64,000 nt of DNA from Lunularia cruciata (GCA_948567375.1 OX419761.1:9674501-9738500), one strand, 5' to 3'; shown: positions 23,357 to 35,561, counted from the stretch's first letter. Made by a program: numbers and translations. Notes: generated from the sequence alone by a model not told the origin.

Positions 23357-24821
23357 TTAATCTACTCCGATGTCTACCTCTACTTTGGCTTCCAATCCCA
23401 ATGATCCTCCAAGTATTTCTCCTTCTTTGGGTTTGCCTAATTCTACTCCTAACTCATCTATTTCTACTATTTCTTCACTACAAACTACAATTGCACTCGT
23501 GGGTAACTTATCTAACTCTTTATCTCCTGACCCACTCTTCTGTAAAGCCTCAAGTACTAAATCCAAAGGTACATGCACTCCTACTTCTCTTACTTTGGAC
23601 TTCCTCTCCAACCTCATAGAACTATGAAGTCTCTCCAATTCTAAATGTACTAAGTTTAATCTAAGACACACATTGTCTTTTGCTTCTAATATCTTCCTAT
23701 CTACTTGATCTTGTAAGCGATTCAACAATTGGTTCAATTTGATGTCCTTTGCTTTCTTCCTCCTCCTTTCCTGTACTTATAACTTTAACTCATGCAGTCT
23801 TGCTTCCTCCTGGACTTTAGACATCGTCTCTAACATTACTTTTATTCTTACAACAACATCTTTGCCTGCATCTTGTCTTGACATCTGTAGCTTCTCTCTC
23901 TGCTAACAATTCTTCCCAATACATCTTACTTCATCTTCTAACTTGGCCTTTAGTGCTTCCTTCTCCTTCACACTCTGCCAAAGTTGTTCTTCTATTCCTT
24001 TGACCAACCCTTGCAATCATTCTTCTTCTCTATTACATGTGACCAACTCTCATTGCCAAGCCCAATCTTTTCCTATTGCAATGGCCTCAAACTCTCTAAC
24101 TCTTGACCCATAACAGCAGCCATGGCCTTCAAATGAATAACTTCTATGCGTGTATCACACACTCTGCATGCAAGGCTTCAAACTTCACTAATTGCTCCTT
24201 CCTGATCTTCTTCTTGCTTTGCCATGGCTTTGCCTCTCTTCACAAAGTCCCTTGTTAGACTCCCAATCTCCTTTCTCCTCAGCTCTACATCATTACAAAG
24301 CTCTACTAACTCCCACTCGCCTCGACTCATCTTCTTTTTCAACTCCAAAGTTTCACCACTCATATATCGTACTACTGCCAATTCATCCTTCACACCCCGG
24401 TGATCATGCTTCAATTCATCTTGCTTCTTATGTAACTATACTAGCAAAGGACAAACCATCATGACAAGTACTCTACCCCACTCAAGACTTTGGACTTCTC
24501 AACCTAGTCGGGCTCATTTCTTCTTACTTCTTCTACTAGAGCTTTACTCTGAAGTCATAATCTTCTAACTCTTAGGAGTTCCTTGTCTGATATGGCCTTG
24601 TCTTCTTCTAACGGACTCATGTTACTTACTTTTGCTACCGCAAAAGCAACACTTCTTCTTTTGCTCTGTTGAACTTCTGCCATTGGTTGAGCCTCCAGAG
24701 TTTCTTTTATTTCAGCAAGATGGAACTCCTTCTCTTCTTCCTCAAGATTGTCTCTTCCGCGTTGCTGGACTTCTACCTCACCTTCCTTCCCACTACTTGA
24801 CTCTTCACTTTGCAATGTCAA
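23357..24821 (-). pseudogene. LTR-encoded coiled-coil protein, C-terminal part (copy C)
   Basis: An acidic segment at 24555-24821 (LEEEEKEFHLAEIKE) is followed by coiled coil at 24178-24414 (ELAVVRYMSGETLELKKKMS). The C-terminal block at 23357-23737 has DRKILEAKDNVCLRL, LHSSMRLERKSKV and GSGDKELDKLPTSAIVV. The last block is very close to E and D, which shows the C-terminus is a conserved module. Internal stops and shifts disable it. Confidence 0.6.
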
Positions 24822-24840
24822 CTCTAGTTCTTCTTCTTCT

Positions 24841-25082
24841 TTTTTCTTTGTCTTTGTCTTTGTCTTTTGTCATTGTCTTTGTCTTCCGAAGACTCCAAAG
24901 ACAAAGTCCAAGTTAATTATCTGGTATGCTACAAGGTAGAGTTTAAAGACAAAGACCCATACAATATTGCCTCGGGTGAACACGACTTGGAGGAAGGAGG
25001 TTTGACTGCAGTATGTCTCAGATTGAGGTGAGTAAGCCGTGTCAAAGGCGTCATCAACCCCGATGACTGTCAAGATGTTGTC
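24841..25082. other. junction between copy C and D pol
   Basis: A CTTTGTCTTTGTC-type simple run near 24845-24890 is followed by its approximate inverse (ACTCCAAAGACAAAG). Coding-like D pol sequence follows (DPYNIASGEHDLEEGG near 24955). The run may mark the recombination point that removed D's 5' end. Confidence 0.4.
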
Positions 25083-26563
25083 TTGACTGAAGGAAAATTT
25101 TTGAAGATTTCAAAGACAGTCACTCCGGAGGAGTTGGCAGGATACACTGCCCTATTTATAGAATTCCATGATGTATTTGCCTGGTCTATTGATCAAATGC
25201 CGTCCATTCCACAAGAATTTGGAGAACACCGGATTGATAGGTGCAGTTCCAGTTTGGCAAAGACAATACCGCCTGAACTCGAAGTACTCCTTCTTGGTGA
25301 AAGACAAAATTGACAAGTACTTAGGGGCTAGAATAATCGTTCTTGTCCTGAGCAGTGAGTGGGTTTCCCCCATTGTCATTGTATCAAAGAAGAAGACGGG
25401 AAAGATTTGAGTGTGCCAGGATTTTTGCAAGTTGAACGCAGTGATGAAGAAGGATCATCATCCTTTGCCTTTTACTAATACAATTTTGGACCAAGAAGTT
25501 GGTCACCCTTGCTACAGTTTTCTTGATGGATTTTCCGGGTACAATAGAGTATCCATCCAAGAAGATGACAAGGATAAAACTACATTCACCATTGATTGTG
25601 GATTTTTTGCTTACAATCAAATGCACTTTGGGTTGTGTAATGTTCCCGCTACTTTCCAACAAATGATGAATGTGATCTTGAAGGATTTTCTATGCAATTT
25701 GTGGAAGTCTTCATTGATGATTTTTGTGTGTTTGGGCAAAGAGATGTACATTTGGATTACCTTCGCCAAACTTTTGAAAGGTGTCTATTTTCCGGTTTGT
25801 CATTACACCCAAAGAAATGCTTCTTTGCAATGAAGGAGGGAATTCTCCTAGGGCATCGAGTGTCAAGCCAAGGTATTGAAGTTGATGTTGAGAAGGTTAA
25901 AATAATCTTAGCTTTGGAATCCCCGAAGAACATCCGAGAGATGAGAGCCTTCTTAGGATATGTCGGATACTATAGAGGCTTCATGTCAACTATGCAGTGC
26001 TTGCTGCACCCCTTACAAAGCTGTTGAAGAAGTCCAAAGACTACTTATGGGAAGCTACACAAGAAGATGCTTTCCAAGTATTGAAGCGGAAACTGGTTGA
26101 AGCATCACTTATGAGGGCCCCAAATTGGGACGTCCCTTTTCATGTGTATGTGGACACTTTGTCTATGGCAATCGGATTTGTCTTAAGTCAAAAGGACAAG
26201 AAGAAGAAGGACTATCCGGTTTATTATGCCATCCAACAATTATGAGTTTCAAAAAAGAACTATTTGACAACTTAACAAGAAGCACTCGGAATGGTGTATG
26301 CCTACAAGAAGTTTTGCCACTACCTACTGGGATACAAGTTTATCTTCTATGTTGACCATTACGCATTGCAACATTTGGTCAAGAAGGCAGATTTGTTCAA
26401 GCAAATTGCAAGATGGATCCTGTTGTTACAAGAATTCACATACACATTAGAAGTAAGGAAGGGAGCTTTGCATTCAAATGTGGACTTCTTATCCAGGTTA
26501 GAAACTCAAGACCAAGCTTGGAAGTTGATGATTGGTTTCCTGATGAAGAGCTATATCATGTGA
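24900..26563 (+). pseudogene. RT and RNase H of element D
   Basis: Pieces at 25083, 25168, 25411, 25692, 25997 and 26291 read in order. They give TPEELAGYTALFIEFHDVFAW, SEWVSPIVIV, VCQDFCKLNAVMKKDHHPL, HFGLCNVPATFQQMMN, the catalytic FIDDFCVFG, LGHRVSSQGIEVD and LGYVGYYRGF. RNase H follows (FHVYVDTLSMAIGFVLSQ, VDHYALQHLV, HSNVDFLSRLE). In RNase H the usual Asp of YTDAS is present as YVDTL. At least four frameshifts or stops. gag, protease and 5' LTR are absent. The closest relative in this window is the pol of B. FIDDF and FGLCN-type motifs place it near the J group among gypsy elements. Confidence 0.85.
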
Positions 26564-27882
26564 TGGCTGTTTGAAGTACAAGGTATGCGGCCAAATATCA
26601 CTATTTGCATAAGTGTCATTGTCTTGAGGGGCTGGACCCGGAGTAGAGGGCAGTCTTCCTCCGGAAGATGAGACCGTACCAATTAAAACACAACATTTTG
26701 TCTAAGATGTGCAAAGATGAAGTACTTTGGAGATGTTTGGAGGCATACAAAGTCGGAGGAGTCATTGAATTCTTACACTCTAAAGCATCAAGAGGACACT
26801 ATGCCCTAAAAAATATAGTGAAGAAAATCCTTTCATAAGGGTATTGGTGGCCTATGATGTATAAAGATACTAACACCCATATTTGAAGTTGTGATGCCTG
26901 TCAAAGATCAGGGAAACCGATGGTGACTTCCTAGTGGCCTTTGAAACCAATTTTGCCATTGGCTCTATTTGAGGAATAGGGTATTGATTTTGTGGGTCCT
27001 ATTCAACCAGTGACCAAAGTCACAAGGAAGAGATACATCTTGGTATGCATTGATTATGCAACCAAGATGGTAGAAGCAGAGGCAACACAAAGAGATGATG
27101 CGGAAACAATTGCAGAATTTTTCTTCTAAAACATCATTTCCCATTACAAGTGTCCTCTGGAATTGGTCAGTGATCAAGGAACTCATTTTTGAACTCAATG
27201 GTGGAAACGTTAACCAAGTACTTCCAAATTAAACATCAGAAGACCATGCATTACAACCCAAAAGTGAATGGACTCACGGAGAAGGCCAATGGATTGTTGT
27301 GCAAAAGTTTGAATAAGGTGACTACCAATTATGCCTACAATTGGGACACAAAGTTACCTACAGCTTTGTGGGCATATCAAACAACTGAAAATATTACTAC
27401 CAAGCAAACTCCTTATTTCTTGACATATAGATTGCATCCCATACTACCAGTTGAATTTGAAGTACCGACATATTGGATTCTTTGCAAATAACGATTGTCG
27501 GAGGAAGAAACCCAAGATTCTCAGATCCATCAACTGATGTGGTTAGAAGAGAAAAGGGACGATGCAATGCAAACCACAAAGGAAGTCCAAGAACAGCGGA
27601 AGGTCAAGCACAATAAAAGAATCAAGCATGTGGTTGTTTAGGAAGGAGACTTGGTGTTGTTATATGATAATTGCCACATATTTTTTCTAGGAAAACTATA
27701 TTTGAGGTGGATGGGGCCATACCATGTTATGCATATATATGCCAATGGCTCTATTCAACTTGCAGACATGGATGGCAATCCTTTTGCCACTCAAGTAAAC
27801 GGGTAGAGGGTTAGAAAATATTGGACTATGGACCCGACTTTGTATAAAGAACTGGTTGTTGGTGTTTGCAGGGACGCTCACA
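26564..27882 (+). pseudogene. integrase of element D
   Basis: The HHCC zinc region reads LHSKASRGHYALKN, then SCDACQ. The DDE core reads GIDFVGPIQPVTKV, RKRYILVCIDYATKMVEAEA, ELVSDQGTHF, then YNPKVNGLTEKANGLLCK with the catalytic Glu. The tail (27189-27491 and on) has NWDTKLPTALWAYQTT and a degraded LRWMGPYHV module near 27700. Several stops (for example at 26838 and 27130) and a frameshift near 27188. No chromodomain. It ends just before the PPT at 27883. Confidence 0.8.
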
Positions 27883-27898
27883 TTTGAGGGAGGAAGTA
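27883..27898 (+). promoter_or_regulatory. polypurine tract of element D
   Basis: TTTGAGGGAGGAAGTA directly precedes the LTR start TGTGGTGCCC at 27899. It fixes the LTR boundary and puts the coiled-coil frame inside the LTR rather than between pol and LTR. Confidence 0.75.
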
Positions 27899-28473
27899 TG
27901 TGGTGCCCACATTTTTCTCTTTTTTTTCTATTTATTAGCATATGGAGAAGAAGTAAGAAAAGAAAGCTGAATTGCAAAAGAAGGAATGGACAGGAGTGTC
28001 TTCAGAGGAAATCCAAAGAAGTCGACTTTGGATCCAATGATGGAGGTACTCAAGAGAGGATTACAAAGAAAGAAGTCCAAAGAGCATCATCTTTGGATCG
28101 GGAAGCAAAGACCAATACAAAGACCATCTAACAACCTTGGTATGTGGTAAGAAAGTACACTTCAAGAAACGGTGGAGGCAAAAGAAGCATGTCTTGACAA
28201 TGATAGGACGGACAGCAACACGCAAAAGAAGAGGAAGTTGATTTTGAAATTGACTGAAGAATGACTATAATTCGGGGTAATATAAAATTGCAATTGCGTA
28301 GGGACAAGTTGAATATGTCAAGTAGATTTCCTATCCCTCTAAGTAGTCATCCTACAGTAATGTGTGAGAGGAAGCCAATTGAGAGTGAAATTTTCCAAAA
28401 TCTAGAAGGGGTTAGAGTGTCTCGTCTAGGAGAGGGAATAGTTTTCTAGTGCCAAAGAACAAGAGAGCAGATC

Positions 28474-30857
28474 ATGGCAAAGAAGGTCACAAATCCTCTG
28501 GCAGTGTGAAGTTTTGCAATTTGTAGGTTGGACGTTGTAGCAAGAATCAAAGTCTTGAATAGACTTTGTATTACTTTCTTAGCATGGAATTGGAATTTCA
28601 GTTTCCAAGAGTCATGGCAAAGATAGCTGCCATTAATTGTGAGGAAGGCCCCAAAGTCAAGAGGAAGAGAGGAAATCCGGCTCGATGGACTGAGTCGGAT
28701 TGGAGGTTAGTGTTGGGGAAAGAAGCAAGAGAACCAAGGGGGATGACCTTCTATTGGAAGTGTGATGTTGTAGAGGAGCCGACGGACATACAAAATTCAT
28801 TCTTTGCTCCACGCACAACAAATGGTTACAAGGTGGAGTCCTATTGGGACCCGATTAAACAAAGTATCATGGGGACAATAATGGCCATGTTCAAGCCAGA
28901 ATGAACAACTTACGTGAACATGCAGCATGTGGTCTTTTTCCACCAGATGTTCGCAAGAGTGAAGGTGAACTAGGCAAAGTGTTTTCACCAACAAACAAGA
29001 TAGATGGTGGTAAATTAGAGGACACATTTGCCTCCACATTATTTTGCACCGTTTGCAGCACACTTCTACTTTGGGTTGAACTTGTTGACAGCATAAGAGA
29101 GGTGTCGTATGGTGTCACATTTCCATCCTGATTTGAGATGGGATGCAAATAAAGAAGAGCAACAATATATGGCACACTTGCAAGCCAATGATGATCACTT
29201 CTTGAGGACAAGACAATGGAAGATGGAAGAAGTCACAAGCCCAAAGAAGAAGAAGAAGAAGAGAAATAAACCCAAAGAAGCAAAGTTGCCTCCAGCACAA
29301 CGGAAGACCCAAAGACTGGTTTTGCAGAGTAAGAAGATGGTGAAAGAAGCACCATCAGAAACTAAGTCTAAAGGGGAGACAAAGTCTCAAGGAGAGGACT
29401 CAAAAGAAGACAAACTCACTTTACAAAGTGAGGAATCCGGAAGCAAGAGTGAGGGTGAACACTAGGTTCAGCAATTGGTTGGAGTGGGTGAAGCTTGTGA
29501 TGCAATGATTGACAATGTACCAGGAAAGATGAATCATTGCGTAGCCCTAGTTGTAGAAGAGAAGGGGGCTAAAAGACAGAAGGAGTACCCTGCGGGGCCG
29601 AGTTCAATAGGTAAGGAAGAAGGAGGCTTGGAAGCAATGTCTCTGAAGATACAAATATTGTGACTTTGGCAGAAGGAGCCAATGGAAGAGGCAAAGTACA
29701 AAGATGGAGCCAAAGACGAAGAGAACTTTGGCAGAATACAATATCTATCAAAGGTTGGCACTCCACTATTGGAACTATTGAAAGAGCACCAGAAGGTATT
29801 TCCCCAAGATTGTATGAAGGTGATGAATGAGTTGCAGGTGGTGAAGTATCTGCTGGTTGAAGTGAAGGGTTTGCAGGAGTGTGTAACCCAAAGAGACAAG
29901 GAAGTTGAAGAACTTTGGGTGGATGCAGTCTTGAAGAAGAAGACTTTCAAAAAGTTGCAAGAGAGTTTTGAGTCAAGAGGTAAGGAAATGCAGAAGCAAG
30001 CCAAAGAATTGAAAGAGAAGGCAATGTTGCTGACCAAGATGAAAGAGGAGGTCAATGATGTGCGCATTGAGAGTATTCATGTGAAGGCAATGGCCGCAAC
30101 AATGGAGCAGGAGTTAGAAAGCTTGAGGAAGAGTGCAGCCAGGAAGGATCAAGCATGGCAAAGAGAGTTGGTAGTCAGGCATCGAGAAGAAGAAAGATTG
30201 CACGAGCTGGTACAAAGTGCTGAGTTACAAAGTTCTTAGTATGTGGAGGAGAAAAAGGTGCTCGCTGCTGAGTACAAAGGTGAGTTGAAGATGTACCGCA
30301 AAGAGTTGAAGGCAGAGCAATGTCAAGGTTATGAGTCGGAATTAGTAGGAGAAGTTGCAAGAAAGTTGAGAGCAATCTTGAGCACGAAGGTTGAAGGAAG
30401 GTTGGAAGAAGCACGTCTACACGAGTTAAAGTTGCTTGTGCAGGAAACTCAAAAGAGGAAAGCCAAATATGTGGAAATGAACACTTTATTGATCCAATTA
30501 AGGGAGCGAGTAGATCATAAGATGTTAGAAGTAGGAGACAATGTCAATCTCAGATTAGATTTAGTCAAGTCCAAGTTAGAGAGAATTAGGAGTAGTGTGA
30601 CAAAGGAGAGGAAGTCCAATGTTGCAGAAGTAGAAGTTCAGGTGTCTTTGGACTTGTTATTTGAGACATTAGAGAAGAGTGGGTCAAGAGATAAAGAAGT
30701 AGGTAGATTACCCATGACCTCAATTGTAGTCTATAGTGAGGAAGTAGTAGAAGAAGTGAAGGAATTAGTAGAATTAGATATACCCAAAGAAGGAGAAGAG
30801 ATAGGAAGATCATTGGGTTTGAAAGCCAATGAAGAGATTGGCATTGGATCGGGGTAG
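28474..30857 (+). pseudogene. LTR-encoded coiled-coil protein (copy D, best preserved)
   Basis: Roughly 790 codons from ATG at 28474 (ATGGCAAAGAAGG; E, B and G have a matching ATG). After a one-base loss near 28604 the frame of 28566-30857 is continuous and is broken only by nonsense codons (for example 28902, 29463, 29661, 30237). Residues 30-150 form a globular module (YKVESYWDPIKQSIMG). An acidic/basic segment follows (29230-29460), then about 370 residues of coiled coil (EVNDVRIESIHVKAMAATM, EARLHELKLLVQETQKRK). The C-terminal block follows with DHKMLEVGDNVNLRLDL and SRDKEVGRLPMTSIVVYSEE. No membrane segment, zinc knuckle or protease motif. Function unknown. Coding extending upstream is possible, since KPIESEIF and EGVRVSR near 28375-28440 are also conserved in E. 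Confidence 0.7.
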
Positions 30858-30972
30858 AAACAGATTTGAGATTTGAAGAGTCAGATACGAAGGGTTGCAT
30901 TGTTAGTTCAGATCTGCAGGTTAGAAGAGTTGTTGTAGAATTGTATTCTTGTTAGAACTATCATTTGCTTCA

Positions 30973-30981
30973 CTATTTAAG
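30973..30981 (+). promoter_or_regulatory. TATA box of coil-LTR D
   Basis: CTATTTAAG lies 115 bp after the frame end and about 660 bp before the LTR terminus, matching A, B and C. Confidence 0.55.
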
Positions 30982-31636
30982 AGTAGCATTTGCAGTATTA
31001 TGTTGTTCAGTGTTCATATTTTTGAAGATAGATAAAGTTAAGTGCTCGTCCCTTGAGCTTGATTCCGAGTATCAACTTTGTGTGTGTTTGTGAGTGTGAG
31101 GAGAATTTTGAAGTGCAAATTATGTGTTTATTAGATGTTGGATTCTGCAGCCTTGATCTTCATTTTGAGTGTTTGATCTTAAGTGAAGTGCATTGGAGCA
31201 ATGCCTTGACAGATCTAAGAGGAATTGTAGTGTCGGTAGTATTCTGCATTTGTGAGTGTAGTGTGAAGTTGATGTGAAGCAATTCTGATCAAGGAAGTTG
31301 TGCCTTTAGTGGAAGGGTGGAACACATTTTCTGAGGCAAAGTCGTTTTTGCAATAAAGTGCCGTCTTTGGGAGAATCTGAATCATCACAATCAAGATTTG
31401 CTTGGACAGAATTTGCTATGTTGTGATTAAGGAGTGTGCATGCGTGACAAGTTGTCAAGACTGTGAGCTTGTTACTCTCTTCTGGGTGTGGTTTCTACTT
31501 CAAAGATTAAAGATGCAACCAAGAAGAACTAAATTGTTACTTTGCTTTGTATTTGACCAATTCTAAATCGTATCTCTGTGAGAATGAACTTTACTTACCT
31601 CATTACCGCAAAAGTGATATTTGCCGGGTTGTCACA

Positions 31637-32045
31637 AAGTGCAAGTGGACTGAATCTTTGGTGGATCTTTTGATTCAATTAAAGGAGGTAAAAAAGTTTG
31701 CCAACTAGCCAAGCAAGTGAAGGACAAGAGAACATTACATCGATGGTCATTGAAAATTTGCTTGTGGCTCTACGCATTCAGAGGATTGCTTTACCTTTGT
31801 AAGGATGGAGGTAGCTTGATGAGAGTGACCAAACTCATTAAACCCATGGTGAGTGTGGCTCAAGAAGCCACATAACAAAATCATCTCTCTCCTAGATCTG
31901 AAACTTTTGTATCATAAATTGTGTTATGTTTGTAACCAGATATCTTGTGTGTAATCTTATGTGGTGCTTTAGTATTGTTGTAGCAAATCTTTGTAACATG
32001 AGTTTAGGTGAAGACCTAGCAATACTTGTGATAGATTTAGTTTTC
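31637..32045. other. spacer between D and E
   Basis: 409 bp. The first 150 bp read like the end of a coding region on the plus strand (CKWTESLVDLLIQLKEV), then AT-rich sequence. No family recognised. Confidence 0.4.
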
Positions 32046-35000
32046 TGTGACAACTTGGCAAATATCACTTTTGCATAATCAGGTGAGTAAAGTTTATTCC
32101 TGCAAAGATACGATTCAAAAATGTTCAAAGACAAAGTCAAACAGTAACAAGCATGGTTTGCATTGAGTTCTTCTTTAATCTCTTGCATAGAAACCACACC
32201 CAGAAGAGAGTAACAAGTGCTAAATTTCAGTCTTGTCACAAAGTAACACTCCTTAATCACAAATCCATCAAATCTTTCTAAACAATCTTGATTGTGATGA
32301 TTTAGTCCATCCCAAAAATGGCTTCTTCACTGTAAGATGACTCTGCATCAGAATTGTGTTCCACCCCTCCATTAAAGGTGCAACTTCCTTGATTTAAATT
32401 GCTTTACATCAACTTCCTAAATCAATTCATAACAACTTTACCAACCTGCAGATCTAGAATGACAATGCACCTCTTTGTATCTACCTCTTCCTATCTCAAA
32501 ATTATCCTAATCCAATGCAATGTTTACCTCAACTTTGGCATCCAAACCTGATGATCCTTCAAGTATTTCTCCTTCTTCAGGTCTATCCAATTCTACTAAT
32601 TCCTTTGCTATTTCTATGACTTCTTCACTCTGAACTATAATTGCACTAGTGGGTAACTTATGTAAATCATTATCTCCCAACCCACTCTTCTCTAATGTTT
32701 TAGTTAATTGATCCAACAACACTTGCACTCCTACTTTTGCCACTTTGGACCTCGTCCCTAACTTCATGGAACTACAAAGTCTCTCTAATTCTGAATGTAC
32801 TAAGTCCAACTTGAGACACACATTGTCTCTTGCTTCTAATATCTTCCTATCTACTCCATCTCTCAAGCAAATCAACAACTTGTTCAATTCAATATCCTTT
32901 GCTTTCTTCTTCCTCATTTCTTGCACTAATAACTTTAATTCATGCAAACTTGCTTCCTCCAACTGAACTTCAGACATCGTCCCTAACATTGCCTTCATTC
33001 TTACAATGATGTCTTTGCTTGCCTCTTTTCTTGGCATTTGCAGGTTCTCTCTCTCCGCCACCAACTGTTCATGATATATCTTCACCTCATCTTCCAACTT
33101 GGCCTTCAACGCTTCCTTCTCCTTCACACTCTGCCTGAGTTGTTCTTCCATTCCCCTGACTAACCCTCACAATCGCTCTTCTTCTTGAGATATCTTGCGT
33201 GACCAACTCCCATTGCCAAGCCAGATCTTTCTCTACTGCACTCGCCTTCAAAATTTCCAACTCTTGACCCATGATAGCAGCCATTGCCTTCAAATGTATA
33301 ACTTCTACTTGTGTATCGTGTACTTCTGCTTGCAAGGCTTCAGACTTCACCAACTGCTCCCCCGATCTTCTTCTTGCTTTGCCATGGCTTTGCCTCTCTT
33401 CATGAAGTCTTTCATTAGACTCTCAATTTCCTTCTTCATCAGCTTTATGTTAGTCCAAAGCTCTACTAACTCACGCTCTCCCTGACTCAACTTCCTTCTC
33501 AACTTCAAATTTTCATCACTAATGTACTGCACTCTTGCCAATTCATCTTTCACTCTTGAGTGATATCTCTTCAAATCTTCTCTCCTCTTTTGCAACTATA
33601 CTAGCAAGGGACAAACTACCCATGACAAGTGCTCTACCCCATCAAATACTCGTAAGCTCTCAGATTGCTATGGCTCTTTGCCTCTTACTTCTTTTATGGG
33701 AGCTTTACTCCAAAGTCCTAATCTTCTAACCCTGAGAGGTACTTCATCTAAACTTTCCCCCTCTTCTTCTACCGGACTTACATTACTTACTTTTGTTGCT
33801 ATAGTAGCAACACTTCTTCTCTCCTAAACTTCCGCATTTGGCTCAGCCTCTAGATTTTCTTCTATCTCCGTTGTGGGTAATTCATGACATAGGTTTCCTC
33901 CTCCTTCCATTAGATCAATTGCTGCATGGAACTCTTGTTCTTTTTTGTCACCATCATCTCCTCTTTGTTGCTGAACTTCTACCTAACTTTCACTTGCATT
34001 GCTCAACACATCACTTTGCAGCGTCAACTCTGGTTCTTCTTCTTTGTACTCAGCTTCACCTTCCAACTCTTCTTCTGCTCCCAAAAACTCATCAAGCACT
34101 ATGACTTCTAGTCTCAAGTTCACCTTCCTCACCCTCTTTGGCTTGACGGGCAACAAAACTCTCCTTCGGATGACTTTGCTTTCTCGTCTTTAGGATGGCT
34201 ACTACTACTTGAAGATACTGCCATGTGGGTGCATAGTGCTCATCACTACTTTGGATTTGTTGGATATATTGTTGTTCCTCACCATCTGCAGTCTTTTCTA
34301 AGTCTAGATAGAAATGTGACACCATCTTCCTTTGCTCAGACTCCTTCATCAAATTCAATGCAAAATAGAAATGGGCAGCAAACCGCCCCAAATAGTGAGG
34401 CACATCTTGGTCTCTCCAACACCACACCATGTGCCAAGTTCTTTGGTGAAAGCACTTTGCTCAATTTACTAGCACGCCTGCAAACATTTGGTGGAAGAAG
34501 ATTGCCTGATGCTTCATTACATAAGATGTGCAATCAGGCTTGAAGAGTGCCATCATTGCCCCAAAAATGCTTTGCCTGATTGGGTCTCGATATGTATCCA
34601 CCTTATACACATTCTTCATGTGTGGCACTACAAAAGAGTTTTGGATCTCATCCGTCTCCTCTGCAAACTCTCCTTTCCCGAGAAATGTGGTTCCAATTTC
34701 CTCACTAGCCTCTCTCCCTAGCACCAATCTCCAATACAACTTTATCCACCAAGCCGGATTGTCTCTCTTTCCTTCATCCTTAGGTCCCTTTTCACAATCA
34801 CTTGAGGCTACTTTGGCCATGAACCTTGGAAAGCTCAAATTCCAATTCCATGCCAGAAAAGTGATCCAAAGTCTACTTAGGATTTCAATCCAAGCTATCA
34901 TATCTAATCTTTGAATCACTGGATTTTTGACTGCAATTAAATGACTCTTCTTCTCACCCTTCTTTGGCATTGTGCGATCTTTAGTGCGTGGTAATTGAAA

Positions 35001-35561
35001 AATAATTCTACCGTCCCATGGTCTTGAGATCCTAACTCCTTCAGACTTGTTAAACATCAAACACTCAACCGGCTTCTCTATAAGCACTCCTTTGGGTCAA
35101 CTACTCAGTGGCTTAGGATACTTGCGGGATATATGTCAAAATCCCCTTGACAAAGTCCCAATTTTATAGTTCCTCATTGATCAGCTATTCCTCCGTCGCT
35201 TGTCACTAAGACACACTTTCTGCATGATTTCCTCTTGTTGTTATACAGGTTTAGTGATTCATGCCTTGTTAGGCATTTCTTTGCCTGTAATTTATTGATT
35301 TATCCCTTCAAAGGGGAGTTGTTACGCTGTCTTTGCATCAGGTTGATCACACCAAGACAAAGTCCACTTACTTTGGGTCTCTCTTGGCCAATTTTGACCC
35401 GAGTACTTTGCCTCGGACTTAGAATCACGTTACTTTGGGTTTCAACCCAAATTCACCATTCTTCTCCTTCCAATGCTGTTTGGGTTCAATCTGACTTTGT
35501 CTATACACTTCTCCTTTAAAATCACATAGAAACTAAAAAAATGAAAAATGGGGGTACCATA
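32046..35561 (-). mobile_element. coil-LTR copy E (solo LTR)
   Basis: A 3516-bp minus-strand LTR with both termini: TATGGTACCCCC at 35561 and GGCAAGTTG-TCACA-type end at 32046 (plus strand TGTGACAACTTGG). Flanking pentamers TTTTC (32041-32045) and TTTGC (35562-35566) differ by one base, consistent with an old 5-bp target duplication. No pol on either side, so it is best read as a solo LTR left by recombination. Relative to the other copies about 300 bp including the TATA region is missing near 32420. Confidence 0.75.
32507..34970 (-). pseudogene. LTR-encoded coiled-coil protein (copy E)
   Basis: About 820 codons from ATG at 34970 (MPKKGEKKSH). The first 190 residues are open: WITFLAWNWNLSFPRFMAK, NVYKVDTYRDPIRQSIFG, MKHQAIFFHQMFA. 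After a stop the same frame gives VPHYLGRFAAHFYFALNL and the segment at 34092-34430. A Glu-rich region and coiled coil follow (33087-33595). The last 214 codons (32507-33151) are open: SVKEKEALKAKLEDEVKIYH, LEEASLHELKLLVQEMRKK, LEKSGLGDNDLHKLPTSA. Two frame changes occur in the middle. Together with D this defines the full domain order of the family. Confidence 0.7.

Larger units (their letters stand above)
22573..24840 (-). mobile_element. coil-LTR copy C, truncated
   Basis: It begins at 22573 with TGTGAGAACTCGGC, the complement of the family end, followed by the conserved CAAATATCACTTTTGCGG. It contains R-U5, a TATA box (23230-23237) and the C-terminal two thirds of the coiled-coil frame. 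It stops near 24840 in the Glu-rich region, where the D element (plus strand) begins. The N-terminal module and LTR start are missing. Confidence 0.7.
27899..31636 (+). mobile_element. coil-LTR copy D (complete 3' LTR)
   Basis: 3738 bp from TGTGGTGCCCAC to GGTTGTCACA, flanked by PPT and pol on the left. It is the most complete LTR of the family here: U3 with the coiled-coil frame (28474-30857), TATA at 30973, then about 660 bp of R-U5. The ends are a TG...CA pair with TGTG/CACA inverted termini. No 5' LTR partner is in the window. Confidence 0.85.

Noticed and set aside
28474-30857. Coiled-coil frame as an env or gag gene
   Set aside because: No signal peptide, membrane segment or zinc knuckle is visible, and the PPT places it inside the LTR.
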